A stretch of 64,000 nucleotides of DNA from Takakia lepidozioides (GCA_030704615.1 CM060733.1:68882001-68946000), one strand, 5' to 3'; counted from the first letter of the stretch, positions 1-11,410 are shown. A program made the numbers and translations. Notes: generated by a model not told the origin, from the sequence alone.

Positions 1-482
1 CGCCGCCGGCACTTCGCTCCGGGAGCTGCGGTGCTATTTTCTGTTGATCGAAAGCGGTTGGAAATGGTCGGTACCTCCTGGAACGGCCACGCCGTCATAC
101 TTTTACGCGGCCATTTTGAGAGGCGTGATTGGCCGATTCATCCTCTCTCATTTCCTTTAGAAGTCTATTTGGAACTTACTTAATTTCATATTCATCAAGG
201 CAGTTTGTGTCATTTTGGGCCTTTTTCGGAATGGTTTCAAATTAGACCTTCCACATCTTTATCCTATATCGTTTGCACCTGGAGTTCGTCTTTCCTTATA
301 TATCCAAACAGGCTCATAGGTTTCATACTCGCGGGATGTGGTTGGGGCTCACAATGGGAGTGGTTGGGAATATTCTTTAGATCTGATGGGTTCCATGACG
401 TTTAAAGATTATCTCCAATCTTGCTACCATTGTGGACCATCCCCTCATCCCCTCGTTTTTGTTTATCTCTCAATTTTTCCGC

Positions 483-1268
483 TCAACAACCTGGCACTGT
501 TCGACGTCGAACAGTGCCGCGGCTCCGCCACTGGACCTTGATTTGTGAATTCAAGGATAGAAAAATTAGGTTCGGCGCAGGCTCGGCGCAAGTTCGGAGT
601 TGTGTTCGGCGAGGAATACTCCTCTGAATGCCGGATAATGCCGTGTTCGGCGGTATTTGCTCATGGAATCTTGGGTCTCTGCTCATGAAAAACTCAACCT
701 CCTCCAGATCATAGTAATACGGCCCAAAGTAGGGAAGGAAATCCACGGTAACATCATGTGGTGTATCCAGGACCATGACGTCCTCCATCACAAATAATTC
801 AAGATCCATGGTAGGGTCTGTCGCCCGTTTAACACAATACCAGTGACCCCAAAACTGGAAGGGCGTGCCCATGGGAATGGGAACTGGGTCAGACACAAGA
901 GGTTGTGGCCAGAACATGCTCTGGAATGGCCTTGTGAGCAATATCTTGGCGCCTCTGTGAGAAATAGTGGGATCCTCACGGCGTCGAAGTGGAGGAGGCA
1001 ACAAAATATCTCGGGCTCTCCTGGGAGTATGAGGTGCACGAAGTCGTCGTGGTCGAGGGAGCCCGACTAACCACTCGGAGTAAGAGGGCATGACCCCGCC
1101 CAACGGACTAGGTAGGGACAAAGATGCATCATCATCATCAGATGATGAGGACACCAGGGGGGGGGGGGGGGCTCTACGCCCAAAAACCTTAGAACGACAA
1201 TCAAACCCCGCGACCCTATACATCTCATCTATGTCATGTTGAGGGAAGAAAATGGTCACATCAGGCAC
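483..1268 (-). CDS. unrecognised open frame, possible exon
   Basis: I do not recognise this product. The frame is open for about 261 codons on the minus strand. It opens with GTG at 1268 and the first ATG in frame is near 1223, so the true start is uncertain and may lie in an upstream exon. The product has a Ser/Asp-rich stretch, a proline run encoded by the G15 tract at 1157-1171, an Arg/Pro-rich middle, and a more globular part rich in aromatic and acidic residues (about residues 120-200). The end of the frame runs through the perfect palindrome at 493-518, so the last 40 codons are probably not coding. It may be a decayed transposon gene or a partial host gene. Confidence 0.25.
   Translation of the reverse strand: MPDVTIFFPQHDIDEMYRVAGFDCRSKVFGRRAPPPPLVSSSSDDDDASLSLPSPLGGVMPSYSEWLVGLPRPRRLRAPHTPRRARDILLPPPLRRREDPTISHRGAKILLTRPFQSMFWPQPLVSDPVPIPMGTPFQFWGHWYCVKRATDPTMDLELFVMEDVMVLDTPHDVTVDFLPYFGPYYYDLEEVEFFMSRDPRFHEQIPPNTALSGIQRSIPRRTQLRTCAEPAPNLIFLSLNSQIKVQWRSRGTVRRRTVPGC
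493..518. repeat. perfect 26-bp palindrome
   Basis: Every base from 493 to 518 pairs with its mirror base around the central GACGTC, giving a 13-bp arm with no loop. Just beyond it (560-655) TTCGGCG and GGCGCA words are repeated several times. It could be an element end, a protein-binding dyad or a recombination scar. Confidence 0.8.
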
Positions 1269-2610
1269 AGGTTGTGGCTCAAAACAAGCAAGAAGACGCA
1301 GTGAAATGCCTCCTGCGCAATGTGATTGTGAGCTTGGACATCAAGTCGCGGCTGCAATATGCATGATGCATCAATACTTACGTCATAATTTATATTGTAT
1401 CAATATAAGTAGTATAATATAAATCATACTAGTACAAATGTACTTATATATAGAATATTTAATGAGGGGAGGGGGTAGAAGAAGACTCACCCTTACCGGC
1501 TAGATGCGCACTTGAGGTGATCCTCAAAGTTTGGCGTCATCCACACCATCTGAAATCTGCCCCCGGACCCTTGTACGATGGTTTCCACCCCGTGGAGGTG
1601 CACCCACCGTCTTCTCCTCATGAATGGAAGGCAATGGTGGTACGAGTGCCGGCTCCAAATCCTCAAGGGTGAGAGGTCGATGACTTCCTACCATAATATC
1701 AACCTAGACAAATACCACTAAGACCGTTAGGAAAATCAAGTGAGGGCAAGGAAATAGAGGTTTGAAAAATAAAAAATAAAAATCTCAGTACATTTTAGAA
1801 CCAGTGTTGTGCCGGTATATCATATACCCGGGCCGTATACCCGCCGGGTATATCAGGGTATAACCATTTAACTATAACCCAACCCGGCGGTTTTACTTAC
1901 CCGCGATTAGAATATAAGCGGAGGGTACTTAGTACATAATTACCCTAATGTGTACCATTTCTATTGAACCGCAAACAAATATGCTAACAAAATGAATTAC
2001 ATGCTCCTTTTTTCTATTGGACCACACTAAATATCAGGAGCCAGATATTTCCTACGTGGACCTGTTTAAATGTGACACTTGTAATGTAGCCACTTTTCAA
2101 ACCCTGTCACCTCGTTATTCTCGCCACATGGGCACTGGGTAGAATTTACATGTGGCCCTTGTGGCAATTTTGGAAAAGTGAAAAAAAAAAAAACACTGAC
2201 CCGGACATACCTAATTATATGTTCCTCATTATTGACTTAGCGATTATTAGAGAGGAGAGCTCCTATTCTGTTAGTTACCAACGCAATTCCATCAGTGACG
2301 AAGGTCAACGAAGGTGAACAAAGAACATTTCAATCTGCCCAACGAACCTGCCCCGAAAAAAGTAAATTTAGGAGTTTGAAATTGAATATAAGATCACATT
2401 CCAAAAATCGAAAAGTACCTTATACAAGGACAGAAGAGCCACCTTCGTTCAACTTAGGTCCAACAAATATATATATTTTTCACCAGTATCCCTGGACATT
2501 TCCGTAGCATACGATAATCCAAGCTAGAGATTTAAATGGCTCAAAAACATGCAGAATTCTTCCACGTTCGTGTAGAATTCTTCAACGTTAGAAGTCCATA
2601 TCTCATGTTG

Positions 2611-2656
<46 letters not shown>

Positions 2657-3249
2657 CCGACATCCATTTATTTCGTTTTTACCTTTATGTTCTCCCGCTC
2701 AGCCTCCACCTTCGGCAGCCAAAGGTGGCGTGTCAGTACAATCCCGTGTCATTTTTCATTATTGTTTCTCACAAATCCAAGCATACAATTACAGGCACCC
2801 CGAGAAAAAATATTATATTGCCACGTGGCCGCCGTTTCCACATCCATGTCACACTGATGGCTGACTGATGGCTGATAGAATAGCAAATCCCCGATTATTG
2901 TTACAATTTTGCTAATTCTTGAGTACATTTCTCTTGGGTAGTCATGTTAATCTTGTGTGTCCCTGGGGTTCCAACAGTAAACTACACCTTCCGCAACTTC
3001 CCTCTGCTGATTGGGTTCTCTCCCCACTTTGTATGTTGGTGGATTTTCTGAATTGAAGCTCAAGTAGAGTAGTCATGGCAACTGACCACACTGACAACAG
3101 AGGCAACTCCTCGCCCATGCAGAAAATTATGGAGTAAAAGAGCATATATCACACAGGGTTTCAAAATTACAAATGTATGTGGTTATTGTTTTCCTAGAAG
3201 TTTATGATGGAGACTACCCATGTTGACAAAATTAACAGATCAAGGCTGA
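1269..3249. other. intergenic DNA, no gene recognised
   Basis: I see no convincing gene here. A cluster of TATACCCG words in both orientations lies at about 1815-1862. A run of 44 T (2613-2656) could be the reversed poly(A) tail of a retroposed sequence. The rest is A+T-rich with only short open frames. Confidence 0.5.
2613..2656. repeat. T44 homopolymer
   Basis: An uninterrupted run of 44 T. Seen from the minus strand it is a long poly(A) tract, as left by a retroposed transcript, but I could not identify a parent gene next to it. Confidence 0.9.
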
Positions 3250-3642
3250 TCAAGTCTCAATAACCACACATTCATCGCTGTCGCCACTAGAAAGCTCAAT
3301 GCTCTCAGTTTTCACCACATCAGCACCACAGACGGAAGCCAGAGTAGGATGCTCACGAGTGGTCGACAGCCTGTCTGTCATAGCTCGGACACCTTTGTAT
3401 ACGACCTCACCTGCAAATGGCAGAACCCATGACTTGTTCTCGGCGTCTCGAACTGGATCCAAGATGCGGGTTTCGGTGACGCCCCCTTCACTGACGTCCT
3501 CCACCTCAACAACAAGAGAGAGAGGGTCCAGATTAAACCTTCCAAGTATTACTTTGTCAAGCAGGAACACCTGGTCTCCCTGTGCCTTCACCTTCACAAG
3601 ATCGGAGGACGGTGGACATTGCAGCCTCACAAACCGTTCCAT
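3250..3642 (-). CDS. protein resembling the N-terminal domain of the element transposase
   Basis: The ATG at 3642 opens a 130-aa product; an in-frame ATG at 3750 would add 36 residues. Compared by eye with the N-terminus of the giant-element transposase (starting at 22562, minus strand), it shares the overall layout: a short start Met-Asp/Glu-x-x-Val, an Asp-x-x-Lys-x-Lys segment, a Gly-Asp-Gln / Asp-Gln-Gly stretch, alternating hydrophobic strands and a Trp-x-Leu-Pro motif. In both, an acidic serine patch is followed by a short hydrophobic strand (SSGDSDECVVIE here, SSDDEDCMVL there), which looks like a SUMO-interaction motif. The frame stops at 3250, so no catalytic domain follows. It may be a free-standing remnant, an accessory gene or an unrelated look-alike. 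The LTR-like repeat at 3777 lies just upstream and may have displaced its 5' exons. Confidence 0.4.
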   Translation of the reverse strand: MERFVRLQCPPSSDLVKVKAQGDQVFLLDKVILGRFNLDPLSLVVEVEDVSEGGVTETRILDPVRDAENKSWVLPFAGEVVYKGVRAMTDRLSTTREHPTLASVCGADVVKTESIELSSGDSDECVVIET

Positions 3643-3776
3643 GTTCGGTTGCTTCAAGCCTGTGTCGCTGTCCGGGACTCCGATGTACAAACTGGAGTAC
3701 TCTGCCGAGTCTACCCAGCGTGTGAGCACTGGGGCAGATGAGGAGCACATGACCTGTTGCAAGCATGCAACGTTGT

Positions 3777-4035
3777 TGTTAGAGGGCTGCTTGGGACTTA
3801 GACGCTTTTACGGGTTCTTTGGGGTACCCTTAATTTTTGCGCAGACTGAGACCAACAGGAGCCTTAGGGGTGGCAGCAACAGGCTTTATAGGGGGGGGGG
3901 GGGTGACATAGCCCGACACAGCTTTACACAGCCAGTCATAGCCAACACAGCTTCGCACAGCCCGACACAGCCTTACACAGCCAGTCACAGCTTGACACAG
4001 CCTGTCACAGTACATATGGAACAGTTATCATTGGC
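3777..4035 (+). repeat. LTR-like repeat, copy A, with CACAGCC minisatellite
   Basis: The sequence from TGTTAGAGG at 3777 closely matches the sequence from 63660: the same ACTTAGAC, GGGTACCCTTAATTTTTG and GACTGAGACCAACAGG blocks occur in the same order and orientation. In both copies a G-rich tract (G13 at 3891-3903 here) is followed by a tandem array of CACAGCC variants spaced 7-15 bp apart. The opening TG and promoter-like body suggest a long terminal repeat, but its end and a target-site duplication could not be fixed. Confidence 0.55.
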
Positions 4036-5493
4036 AGGGAACGACTGTGAGGGATGACGGTCAATTAGTTAGGTGGTTAGAACAGCTTGCGGGCAGATAA
4101 GGAGAGCGGCAACGGAAAGAATGACACTTCACGGGGGGGGGGGGGGGCTTCTTGGTCAGGGAGGAGAGGAGATCAGGCGGAGAGCAAGAACGAGAGCACG
4201 GAGTAGGAGGAGAGATGAACAGTAGATGCTTTAGCAGTTAATTATGACAGCCATGTGGTTGCTGAAGATAACGACAACCACAATGTGGGGAATGGTTTAG
4301 GGCAATTCCAATGGTACAAAAAGCGACCAAAATCCCCTTCCCCTGGGAGGAAACCAAGCAGCTTTGAAAGAAAGAATGAGAATCAAGTCAAGTCAAGTCA
4401 AGTTTCATTGTGGGCCATTGGTCCCCAATTTGTGCTCTATTTGGAGAGGCCTTGAACGGACTACCTACCATTCCTGCCTACAAAACACGTGACAGAATGG
4501 CTTCATTTAGATAGACAGGCCAATCAAAAAGAGCCCTGCAAGTAGATATGAAGTAGACCTAATTTACCTTGTGAACTCAATGGGATGTACCTTTTGTATG
4601 TGTTTGGCTGGTGTTGTTGAGTGCCATGAATCCAGTCACCTTGTCAACAACCATATTCCCCCTTCAACATTATGCTTTCCACGTCTCCCACTCTTGTTTC
4701 TTTGCCAGAGCGAGCCAATGCAATTCGCGCTCAGACCAGTTGGTCAATCTGGGTCTATTTCCAACTTGTTTCCCTTGCCTGTGCGATTCCACCTCTCTTG
4801 AGGCATCTCCTGCACTATCTGATGCTGTGGTGGACATGATGGGCAAGAGAGTTCAGGAGCACAAGAGGCAAGAATACTCGTGCAGTGGAAGATGAAGAGA
4901 TGGCGAAAGTAGCTGGCGAAAGCAGATGGCGCGGGGGCAGCTGCCCGAAAAACGTTGTTTTAGATTTAGCATTAGGGGGGTGCAGGTCACCTTAAATTCA
5001 TCCTAAACGAAGAAGGGAAAGATAGCACTAAAATGCTCAAGTAACCTAAGAGAGAAAGCCTTAGGCCAAAGGCAATGTAACTAAGGCCCCGGCCGGACCA
5101 GCCTGCTATCGCCTGCTACACTAGTGTTAACAACTGCTAGCCAGTGGTTTCCGGCCGCACTGCCCTGTTCCAAGTAGTGCTATCTATTTTAGTTTTGAAA
5201 TGATCTATCAGACTTGAGATGAACAGGGGAGCAGACCTTTGAGGTGTGGCTTTGCTTACTTGTTGCTGTACACTCTGATTTTCTGCCCTCAAAACATTGC
5301 ACCGCTCTCAAAAGTGCAACAATTGCCAAGGTTTTATGCCCATTTACAAGTACCTCAAGTGATCTACACGGCCTGAGTGTAGACATAAATGAAAATTTGA
5401 TGGAACCACAAGTTTAGACAAAATTGAACAATTGGTCATCTGAAAGTGAATAGATCTACTCTGAATTATGAAAAGTGATTTGAATAGCTGTGG
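4036..5493. other. intergenic DNA downstream of MIA40
   Basis: No gene recognised. It contains a G15 run (4133-4147), a short CAAGT microsatellite (about 4384-4404) and short open frames with no recognisable motif. The part nearest 5493 should be the 3' untranslated region of the MIA40 gene on the minus strand. Confidence 0.5.
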
Positions 5494-8000
5494 CTAACTT
5501 CCGGGCATCCGAAGTGCCCCTTCAGGTGGAGTGGCAGGGGGACGTTCTGGTGGTGTTAACTTCTCCTCTTCCAGCTCATCCTCCTTCCCTTCCCCTTTCT
5601 TGCTCTCTTCCTCGCCTGTGTATTTGACAAAGGAATCGGGGTAGGAAGCCATGCAAGTTTGCATGGCCATGAAGGGCTTTATACAGTCTGATCCCTGCCA
5701 GCAATTATAGACAAAAGTTGAGCCAATTAATGCAGAAAGTGGCCTCAGCAGTCTATTATATGAGAAACCAGAATGTGGGGGGGACAGGTGTGTGTGCAGG
5801 GAGTTAGGTCCATGTGCCAGAGAGAGAGAGAGAGAGAGGAAGGGAGACAGAAATAGATAGTCCCGTGCACATTGGCCACGTGCAGCTCCTGGGGCTTGAG
5901 CTCCCCAGGGTATGAGGGTCAGATCCAAAGTGTCATTGTGGCAGAACAGTGCGCAATAATAGGGCAATAGAAATTGCGTGTTGCCTTAAAAGCTGTCACT
6001 CTACAAAGAACTATGTTGATACCTTGCAGTGATAGTGCAGCCCTCATAAGTTGGTGCACATGGCTCTGGTTGCACTGCTAGGAGCACTCACTGTGGAGAA
6101 CTCAGGGCACAGGGATTTACCTGTATGTAAGTGAGCAATGAGGGTTTGGTACAGGAAAGACAGCTTGTTAGCTTGCCTGCTCTTCAGCAGTACTTTTCAG
6201 GAAACAAAGAAAGGCTTCACGAAATTGTGACCCGCATGGTCCATTACGAAGCTCCACCACACAGTCACACTCCAAAGCTCTCTCTGCCTTACCCTCAAGT
6301 GATAGCTGCGCACAGAACCACAAGATATCACAATAACTGAACAACAGAACAGCCCATAGAACCTCAAAGTAGGCTATGTAGTTCACATGAATTAGCATGA
6401 GTACTGAATCATCTCAATAAACAGACAGTACTTACCTGGTAGTGGGTCTAATCAACACAACCACCCTAAACTGAGCTGCTCTCTTTGACCACTTTCATAC
6501 AAAATAAACTGATTGCAGAAACTACCTTTTTAAACAACGGACCTCTTTTGGAAAGTAAAATCTAACCTTTAAGCTTAGGCAATTTGACAGGACTCTTTGA
6601 TTGCACATCTGCTCAACTACTGCGGTGAATTGCTAGACTGAAACTGGTCCTGTAGATAAGGAGCAATGCCCAATTCCACCTGACCGTGCCTTTTGGGCTA
6701 TCCCCTGAATAACATCCACATTTTACATTTCCGCCTGCACCCATGATTACTGTGAGAAACAAGCATCGCCACCAGGGTCTCAGTGAGATCAGATGAGGAG
6801 GCTTGCTTGAGGCCAAAAGAGAAATATGGGAGACAAGACCTTGATGGAATTGAAGTGCCCAACATGCTATGCAGTGATTTAATTCGAACCCAAGTCGAAA
6901 ATTTCCCTGTAGCTATGACAAAAGCAGGCAGATGTGAACACATAATAAATAAGCAGCACTTACTTATTAGGAGAAGGCTAAGCTACGGACCTCTGTATCA
7001 TCGCCCTCTGCTGAAGCCACAGTTCCTGCAATCAATAAACCAAATTACTGCACTGAGTTGACTTACTCAATAGTCTAGCTGATTATCTTATTAACCCAAA
7101 AATCTAGGGTTTAGGGCTTATAGTGACACATCCATGCCCGTTTCCCGGTTCTTTGGTAACTTTGCAACTTACGAATTTGAACACCCACCTAAAATCAATT
7201 GACTGCCACAATATTCTTGACACTCTGCATCCAGCTAGCAGTTAATTTAACTGAAAAGACAGTTAATTGCTTAAATGTCACAGGTTCCTCAGTTGGGAAT
7301 GAAGGAATGCCCCTTCCAGATTGGGCAGCTGCAGAAGAATGCAGACGGAAAGATCCATTATATCTTACAATGCTTGTGACTTAACATAGGCGACCACTTT
7401 CTGAAAGTCAGATAAAGTGCAATTGGGGCAATCTTGCTCAATTAATGGCTTGGAGATTCCACGTGACTGGGTGGACCTGCAGTGTAAGTCTAGCAATGGC
7501 GGAGCCAGGCTCGTCGACCACTAGGTTTGCTAGCACCGGAAATTTGGCTGAGTAACCTAACGACTGCGCTGTATATGGAAGCTTTAGTGATAACAATAAG
7601 TGTGGAGGCATTGCACATTTAATCCCGCATCCCTCACTCTCAACGTATCTGAATTCCAACATTTTGACAGTAGTTACATTGAAGCTCCCAATCTTTCAGC
7701 ATTAAGACACTCTATAGTCGACCACTATTGTGATGGTAGCAGCATTAGTAATTGTGCAGAAATGTTCATTACTCGTCATAATCTTTCATGCGCTTCCAAC
7801 CGTAAGACTAACCTCGGATATTTATGAAGAATGATTCACGATACTGGGTTTCTAACATGACACAACCCACTGACCCTTCAAATCTGCAAAGCTTCCACCC
7901 TCTAGCTCAGGGTAAAACCTGCTGCAAAAATTTCCGACCGTGATTTCGACTCACTGCCATCATCATCCTCCTCACTCTCGTGTTCCGAGGGCCTGCCCAT
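5494..8000 (-). CDS. MIA40: MIA40 / CHCHD4-like mitochondrial import oxidoreductase
   Basis: MIA40 oxidises cysteine-rich proteins entering the mitochondrial intermembrane space (in plants also some peroxisomal proteins) and works with the sulfhydryl oxidase ERV1. Two exons are clear. Exon 6177-6305 encodes 43 residues with a plant-type lead-in (SLEGKAERAL), the redox site, and the first CX9C pair (CGSQFREAFLC). Exon 5494-5694 encodes the second CX9C pair (CIKPFMAMQTC), an acidic/lysine-rich tail and the stop. They join in phase as ...STAEEQ then GSDC, which is the conserved family order. The intron between them starts with GC and ends with AG. A likely first exon is 7955-8000, starting MGRPSEHESEEDDDG; a 35-bp exon at 6991-7025 would keep phase, but the middle exons are not resolved. 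Oddity: the redox site is CDC, whereas the family normally has CPC. No presequence is expected in plant MIA40, and none is seen. Confidence 0.85.
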
Positions 8001-8069
8001 GGCCAAGCAGAAGCTATGACGGACGAAGAGGAGGAGGAGGGAGCGAGAGAGAACTGGAGCGACAGTGTC

Positions 8070-8123
8070 TTTTAGGGTTTAGATCCCAGGAGGCAAATAC
8101 CTATGGTAATAAGGTTGGGCCCA
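8070..8123 (-). promoter_or_regulatory. telo-box and Site II elements upstream of MIA40
   Basis: Upstream of the proposed MIA40 start at 8000 there is a telo-box (AAACCCTAAA on the gene strand, 8070-8081) and a Site II motif (TGGGCC on both strands, 8116-8123). In plants this pair is known from promoters of genes for mitochondrial, ribosomal and cell-growth proteins, where TCP factors bind Site II. The match to a mitochondrial import gene supports both the gene call and its 5' end. Confidence 0.55.
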
Positions 8124-9179
8124 CTGCCACTTGCGGTTAGACGCCCCGGTTGTTAGTGATCAGTTAACTAACGGGTGTCATTAGGCAATCAGTAGTTAGG
8201 CCCCAGCCGCACGGGTGTTGCTAAAATATCCGTTGGACGTGGCCATATGAAATCTTGCCACATGTCCATATGAAATCTTGCCACATGTCCTCGAGTACTT
8301 AAATTGAAGGTGCTTAAGAAAATTTACGGGCTGCCCGACATTTAGAATGCTCTATGAAGGACAAAAAAATATCCACGGAAGGCTAACTAGTATGGTTTAC
8401 TCATTGGCGAAACCTAAACATTGAATTGCATAATTATCATTTGAAATTATTACTTTGACTCCCTCTCCAACCTACACAACTCCATTTTTCCAACCATTCT
8501 TCTGCCCGTCTGTAAGCATTATCCTTCTCTCGTTGATCACCATCGTCCCCCTTCAGGCTGCTACCTCGTCTCTCAGAAAATATAAAGATCTAATGGATTT
8601 GGAGGCCACATCCACCTGGGATTTCCCCTACAACCGCCCAGCTTCCTGACCATCGTCCAAACAACCTATCTCCAAAGACAAGGCGCCAGCTAATGCTCTT
8701 CCATTTGGTTCGTCAAGATATGGGTGCACTTCGAGTTCAACAGGTTCACAATCCATGGGATCTCCCATCAATACACCTCTTCGCCTCTCAAATCCATTGA
8801 CATGCCAGCCCAAGGGTTCTCCATTGATTTCAACCCATCTATTGTGGATATTTATCTCAGGCTTCAATCCTTTCCAACACGGATGCTACCTAGTTGTTCT
8901 CTGCTTACAAACACCAATGACTCCTCAAGAGACTCCCCCAGAGCCACCTGTATTTCCCCGATCCTTTACAACAAGAACACTCGGAGAATTTTGCTCGCCT
9001 CTAATGTAGAGAAGGCCTGGAGTCTATTTGGATTTCCACTCGAGATGTGGCTCAATTCATCTCCAACAAACCAATGGATGATTCCCCGCACCCTCATCAG
9101 GTCTATCATTTCATCTACAAGATAGCGATCTTGAAATTGTTGGGCTTCCGTTGCTGGACGAGACATGGTGCGGCAACAT
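8124..9179. other. unassigned DNA with overlapping open frames
   Basis: Open frames occur on both strands (for example 8724-9125 plus, 8628-8867 minus), but none has a motif I recognise. The GAAATCTTGCCACATGTCC block is directly repeated at about 8249-8290. This may be DNA flanking the transposase relic that starts at 9180. Confidence 0.4.
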
Positions 9180-9590
9180 GACTGGACCTCAAGGTCCAGT
9201 CCGAATGTTCTTGTCCAATCGCCAGGAATCCTCTTCGTAGCCGGGTTCGTTTTCAATTCTTCGCCTGACAGGGCGAGTACGGACGTCCCCCTCCAAGTGT
9301 TGACCTCTACGGTGCAGAGGCGTCCCTTTGATCTTCTCTCGCAATGCCGTCGCTCTTTTACTAGATTCTTCGACCTCTTCGCTGTTCGTATCAACAATTT
9401 CCTCCCTATCCGGGCCAAAGCCCCATTGTTTCCCGCTCAGGAATTTGTAGTACCTGGCTTGCTGGATGATGGATCTTCGATGTCCTCCGTTGTGGCCGTC
9501 AGGAGGTCGACCAGATGTGCGGCAGAAGACGCTTGCCAGGAGGAGTGGACAGATTCAGCCATATTCGTGGTCGGCATGTCGGGGGAATCG
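9180..9590 (-). pseudogene. relic of exon 2 of the giant-element transposase family
   Basis: On the minus strand, in more than one frame, the translation follows exon 2 of the intact transposase (18964-20391). It has MPTTNMAESVHSSW then ASSAAHLVD and LTATTEDI (about 9485-9585), then FLSGKQWGFGPDRE (about 9405-9450), then a match around TPLHRRGQHLEGDVRTRP (about 9230-9350). Frameshifts and many substitutions separate the blocks, so it is clearly older than the two full copies. It includes the catalytic-glutamate region but lacks exon 1 and the SWIM finger. No terminal repeats or GGCGCC palindromes are visible near it. Confidence 0.8.
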
Positions 9591-10579
9591 ATTGTTATAA
9601 TCTCTACTGTACAGATTCATTGTGATCCATATAAGATTTGATAGCCAGTGTTCTTTTTTCACATGGGCCTGCCCAGTCTGTTGTTGATGCCATAGATCAA
9701 TTGGATTACTGGCATAGAATCATCAAAGTCCATGACTGTTTTTCGCCCTTCAGGCTTCACATTATAACTTGTCACCTTGCTGTTCAGGTTTGTGTTCTCT
9801 GTCACATGAGCAATCTGATTGGTTGCTTGATACAGCCTGTGCCTACAATGAGGTGCCATAGCCAATAGCTGTCCAATGGTAATCTCAGAGTTGGACTGGC
9901 ATTACTTCAGCCAAAGTCCCTTCATTATCCTACACTTGTGAAGCCTCTTGCTTCACTTCCTCTTCACCTTCTTCATCTTTTCTTTCAGAGTCAGAAGAAT
10001 CTGCCATAGGGATATCAGTATCCTTCTGCATTTCCCTTATGGTATCAGCCACTTCCTTGTGCAGTGGGGGGCCAGTAGCAGGGAGTGCTCAGGGGCCAAC
10101 ACCTGGTGGGAGTTCCACCACTACAACAGCAGGTCCTCAAGGACTAGCACCAACAGGAGGATCAGCACCTGTCGGTGGGCAGGGTGTAGGGCCAGAGATG
10201 GCGGTACCTCCAACACGGGCAAAACCACCTTTTCCAATATATATGGTAACTTGGTAATTTCTGGTATTTTCTCCTGGTAAGTTTCTCTAGGCTATGTCCG
10301 TGACATCACCCCCTCCTCTAGTGCCGAGTTCCTCAAGGAGCGGTAAAATCTTGGACTTGCTTAGAGTTGGAGAAAATCCAAAATCCGACGAATGGTACTT
10401 ACCAAGTATTCGGCTCTTCGTTCTTGACTCAAATGATTTATAGGTCCCTGCAACCATCGATAGTGTCCAACACCTTGAACTTGGGACCACGCAGTGATTT
10501 GAGCATTCTGATTTTCGAAGCTGCATTCAAACATGATTTCGTTGCCTTCTGGGTCCGAAGCCTCAACCTCCAACAGAAT
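9591..10579. other. no gene recognised; Gly/Pro/Thr-rich frame
   Basis: Mostly unassigned. A plus-strand frame at about 10039-10257 encodes a Gly/Pro/Thr-rich low-complexity stretch ending near PPFPIYM, which could be the start of the gag-like sequence that follows. I cannot show that they belong together. Confidence 0.35.
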
Positions 10580-11410
10580 TATCAGACTTCGAGTAGGCTC
10601 CACTTGCCGTCGTACGGGGTTCAGACGAGGACTCTGAAGATGAGTCAGTTAGGAAGAAGAGCAAGAGCTCAAGAGGAAGAGCAAGAAGAAGGAAAAGTTG
10701 AAGAGGGACAACTATGTAAAAAGACTGAAAGAAATCTTGAAAAAGTATGCCACAGAGGTTGCAACACATTGGAGGAAAGGTGTTTGGTGTGCAAAATGCC
10801 AGAATGAAGGCCATACCACGGCTGAATGCCACATGAAGGAGAAACACTGTACTATCTGTAAAATGGATAACCATTCTACTGAGAATTGTTATTACAACAA
10901 AAGGACAGCTGCGAGAGAACCTAGGCAAGTGAGGGTGCATCAAGTGCAACCCCAGCCAAGAAGAAACAATGATCAGGACCACTATGGTAGGTCTGGTGGA
11001 TATAACAATGGTATGGCAGGGAGAGGTAATCCAAGACGGAATTACCAAGGCAATCCCAGAGGCAACTATCCTGATGTACACATCAGCCAAGGGGGAATTA
11101 CTAGCCAGGGAATCAGGATTATAGAAATAATCCGAGAATAGACCAAGGGCGAGGACCTAATGGTGAAGAACTGTGTTACTATTGTAACCAGGCAGGACAT
11201 CAGCCTGTCCATTCTAGATAAGGCACCAGAAAGAGATGAGAGCTCCTGTGAATGAGGGCCCAGTAGTGGCAACTCACATGGTTAGGCCATGTTTCGTACC
11301 AGAAGTAAGTACAATGATAGTTACCAGAAGCAAAGCTAAACTAATACCTCTAGTGGATGAGGAGGAAGATGTTAATGAAGATGGCAGTGATGTGCCTGAA
11401 GATGATGAGG
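10580..11410 (+). pseudogene. retrotransposon gag-like fragment with zinc knuckles
   Basis: The frame at about 10698-11141 encodes two linked CCHC-like knuckles (CAKCQNEGHTTAEC, then CTICKMDNHSTENC), followed by an Arg/Gly/Asn-rich RNA-binding-like tail. A third knuckle-like CYYCNQAGH lies at about 11172-11200 in a shifted frame. After it comes an acidic stretch (about 11320-11410), cut off abruptly by the repeat that begins at 11426. This pattern is typical of LTR-retrotransposon nucleocapsid regions. The frames are broken and no protease or reverse transcriptase follows, so it is a fragment. Confidence 0.65.
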
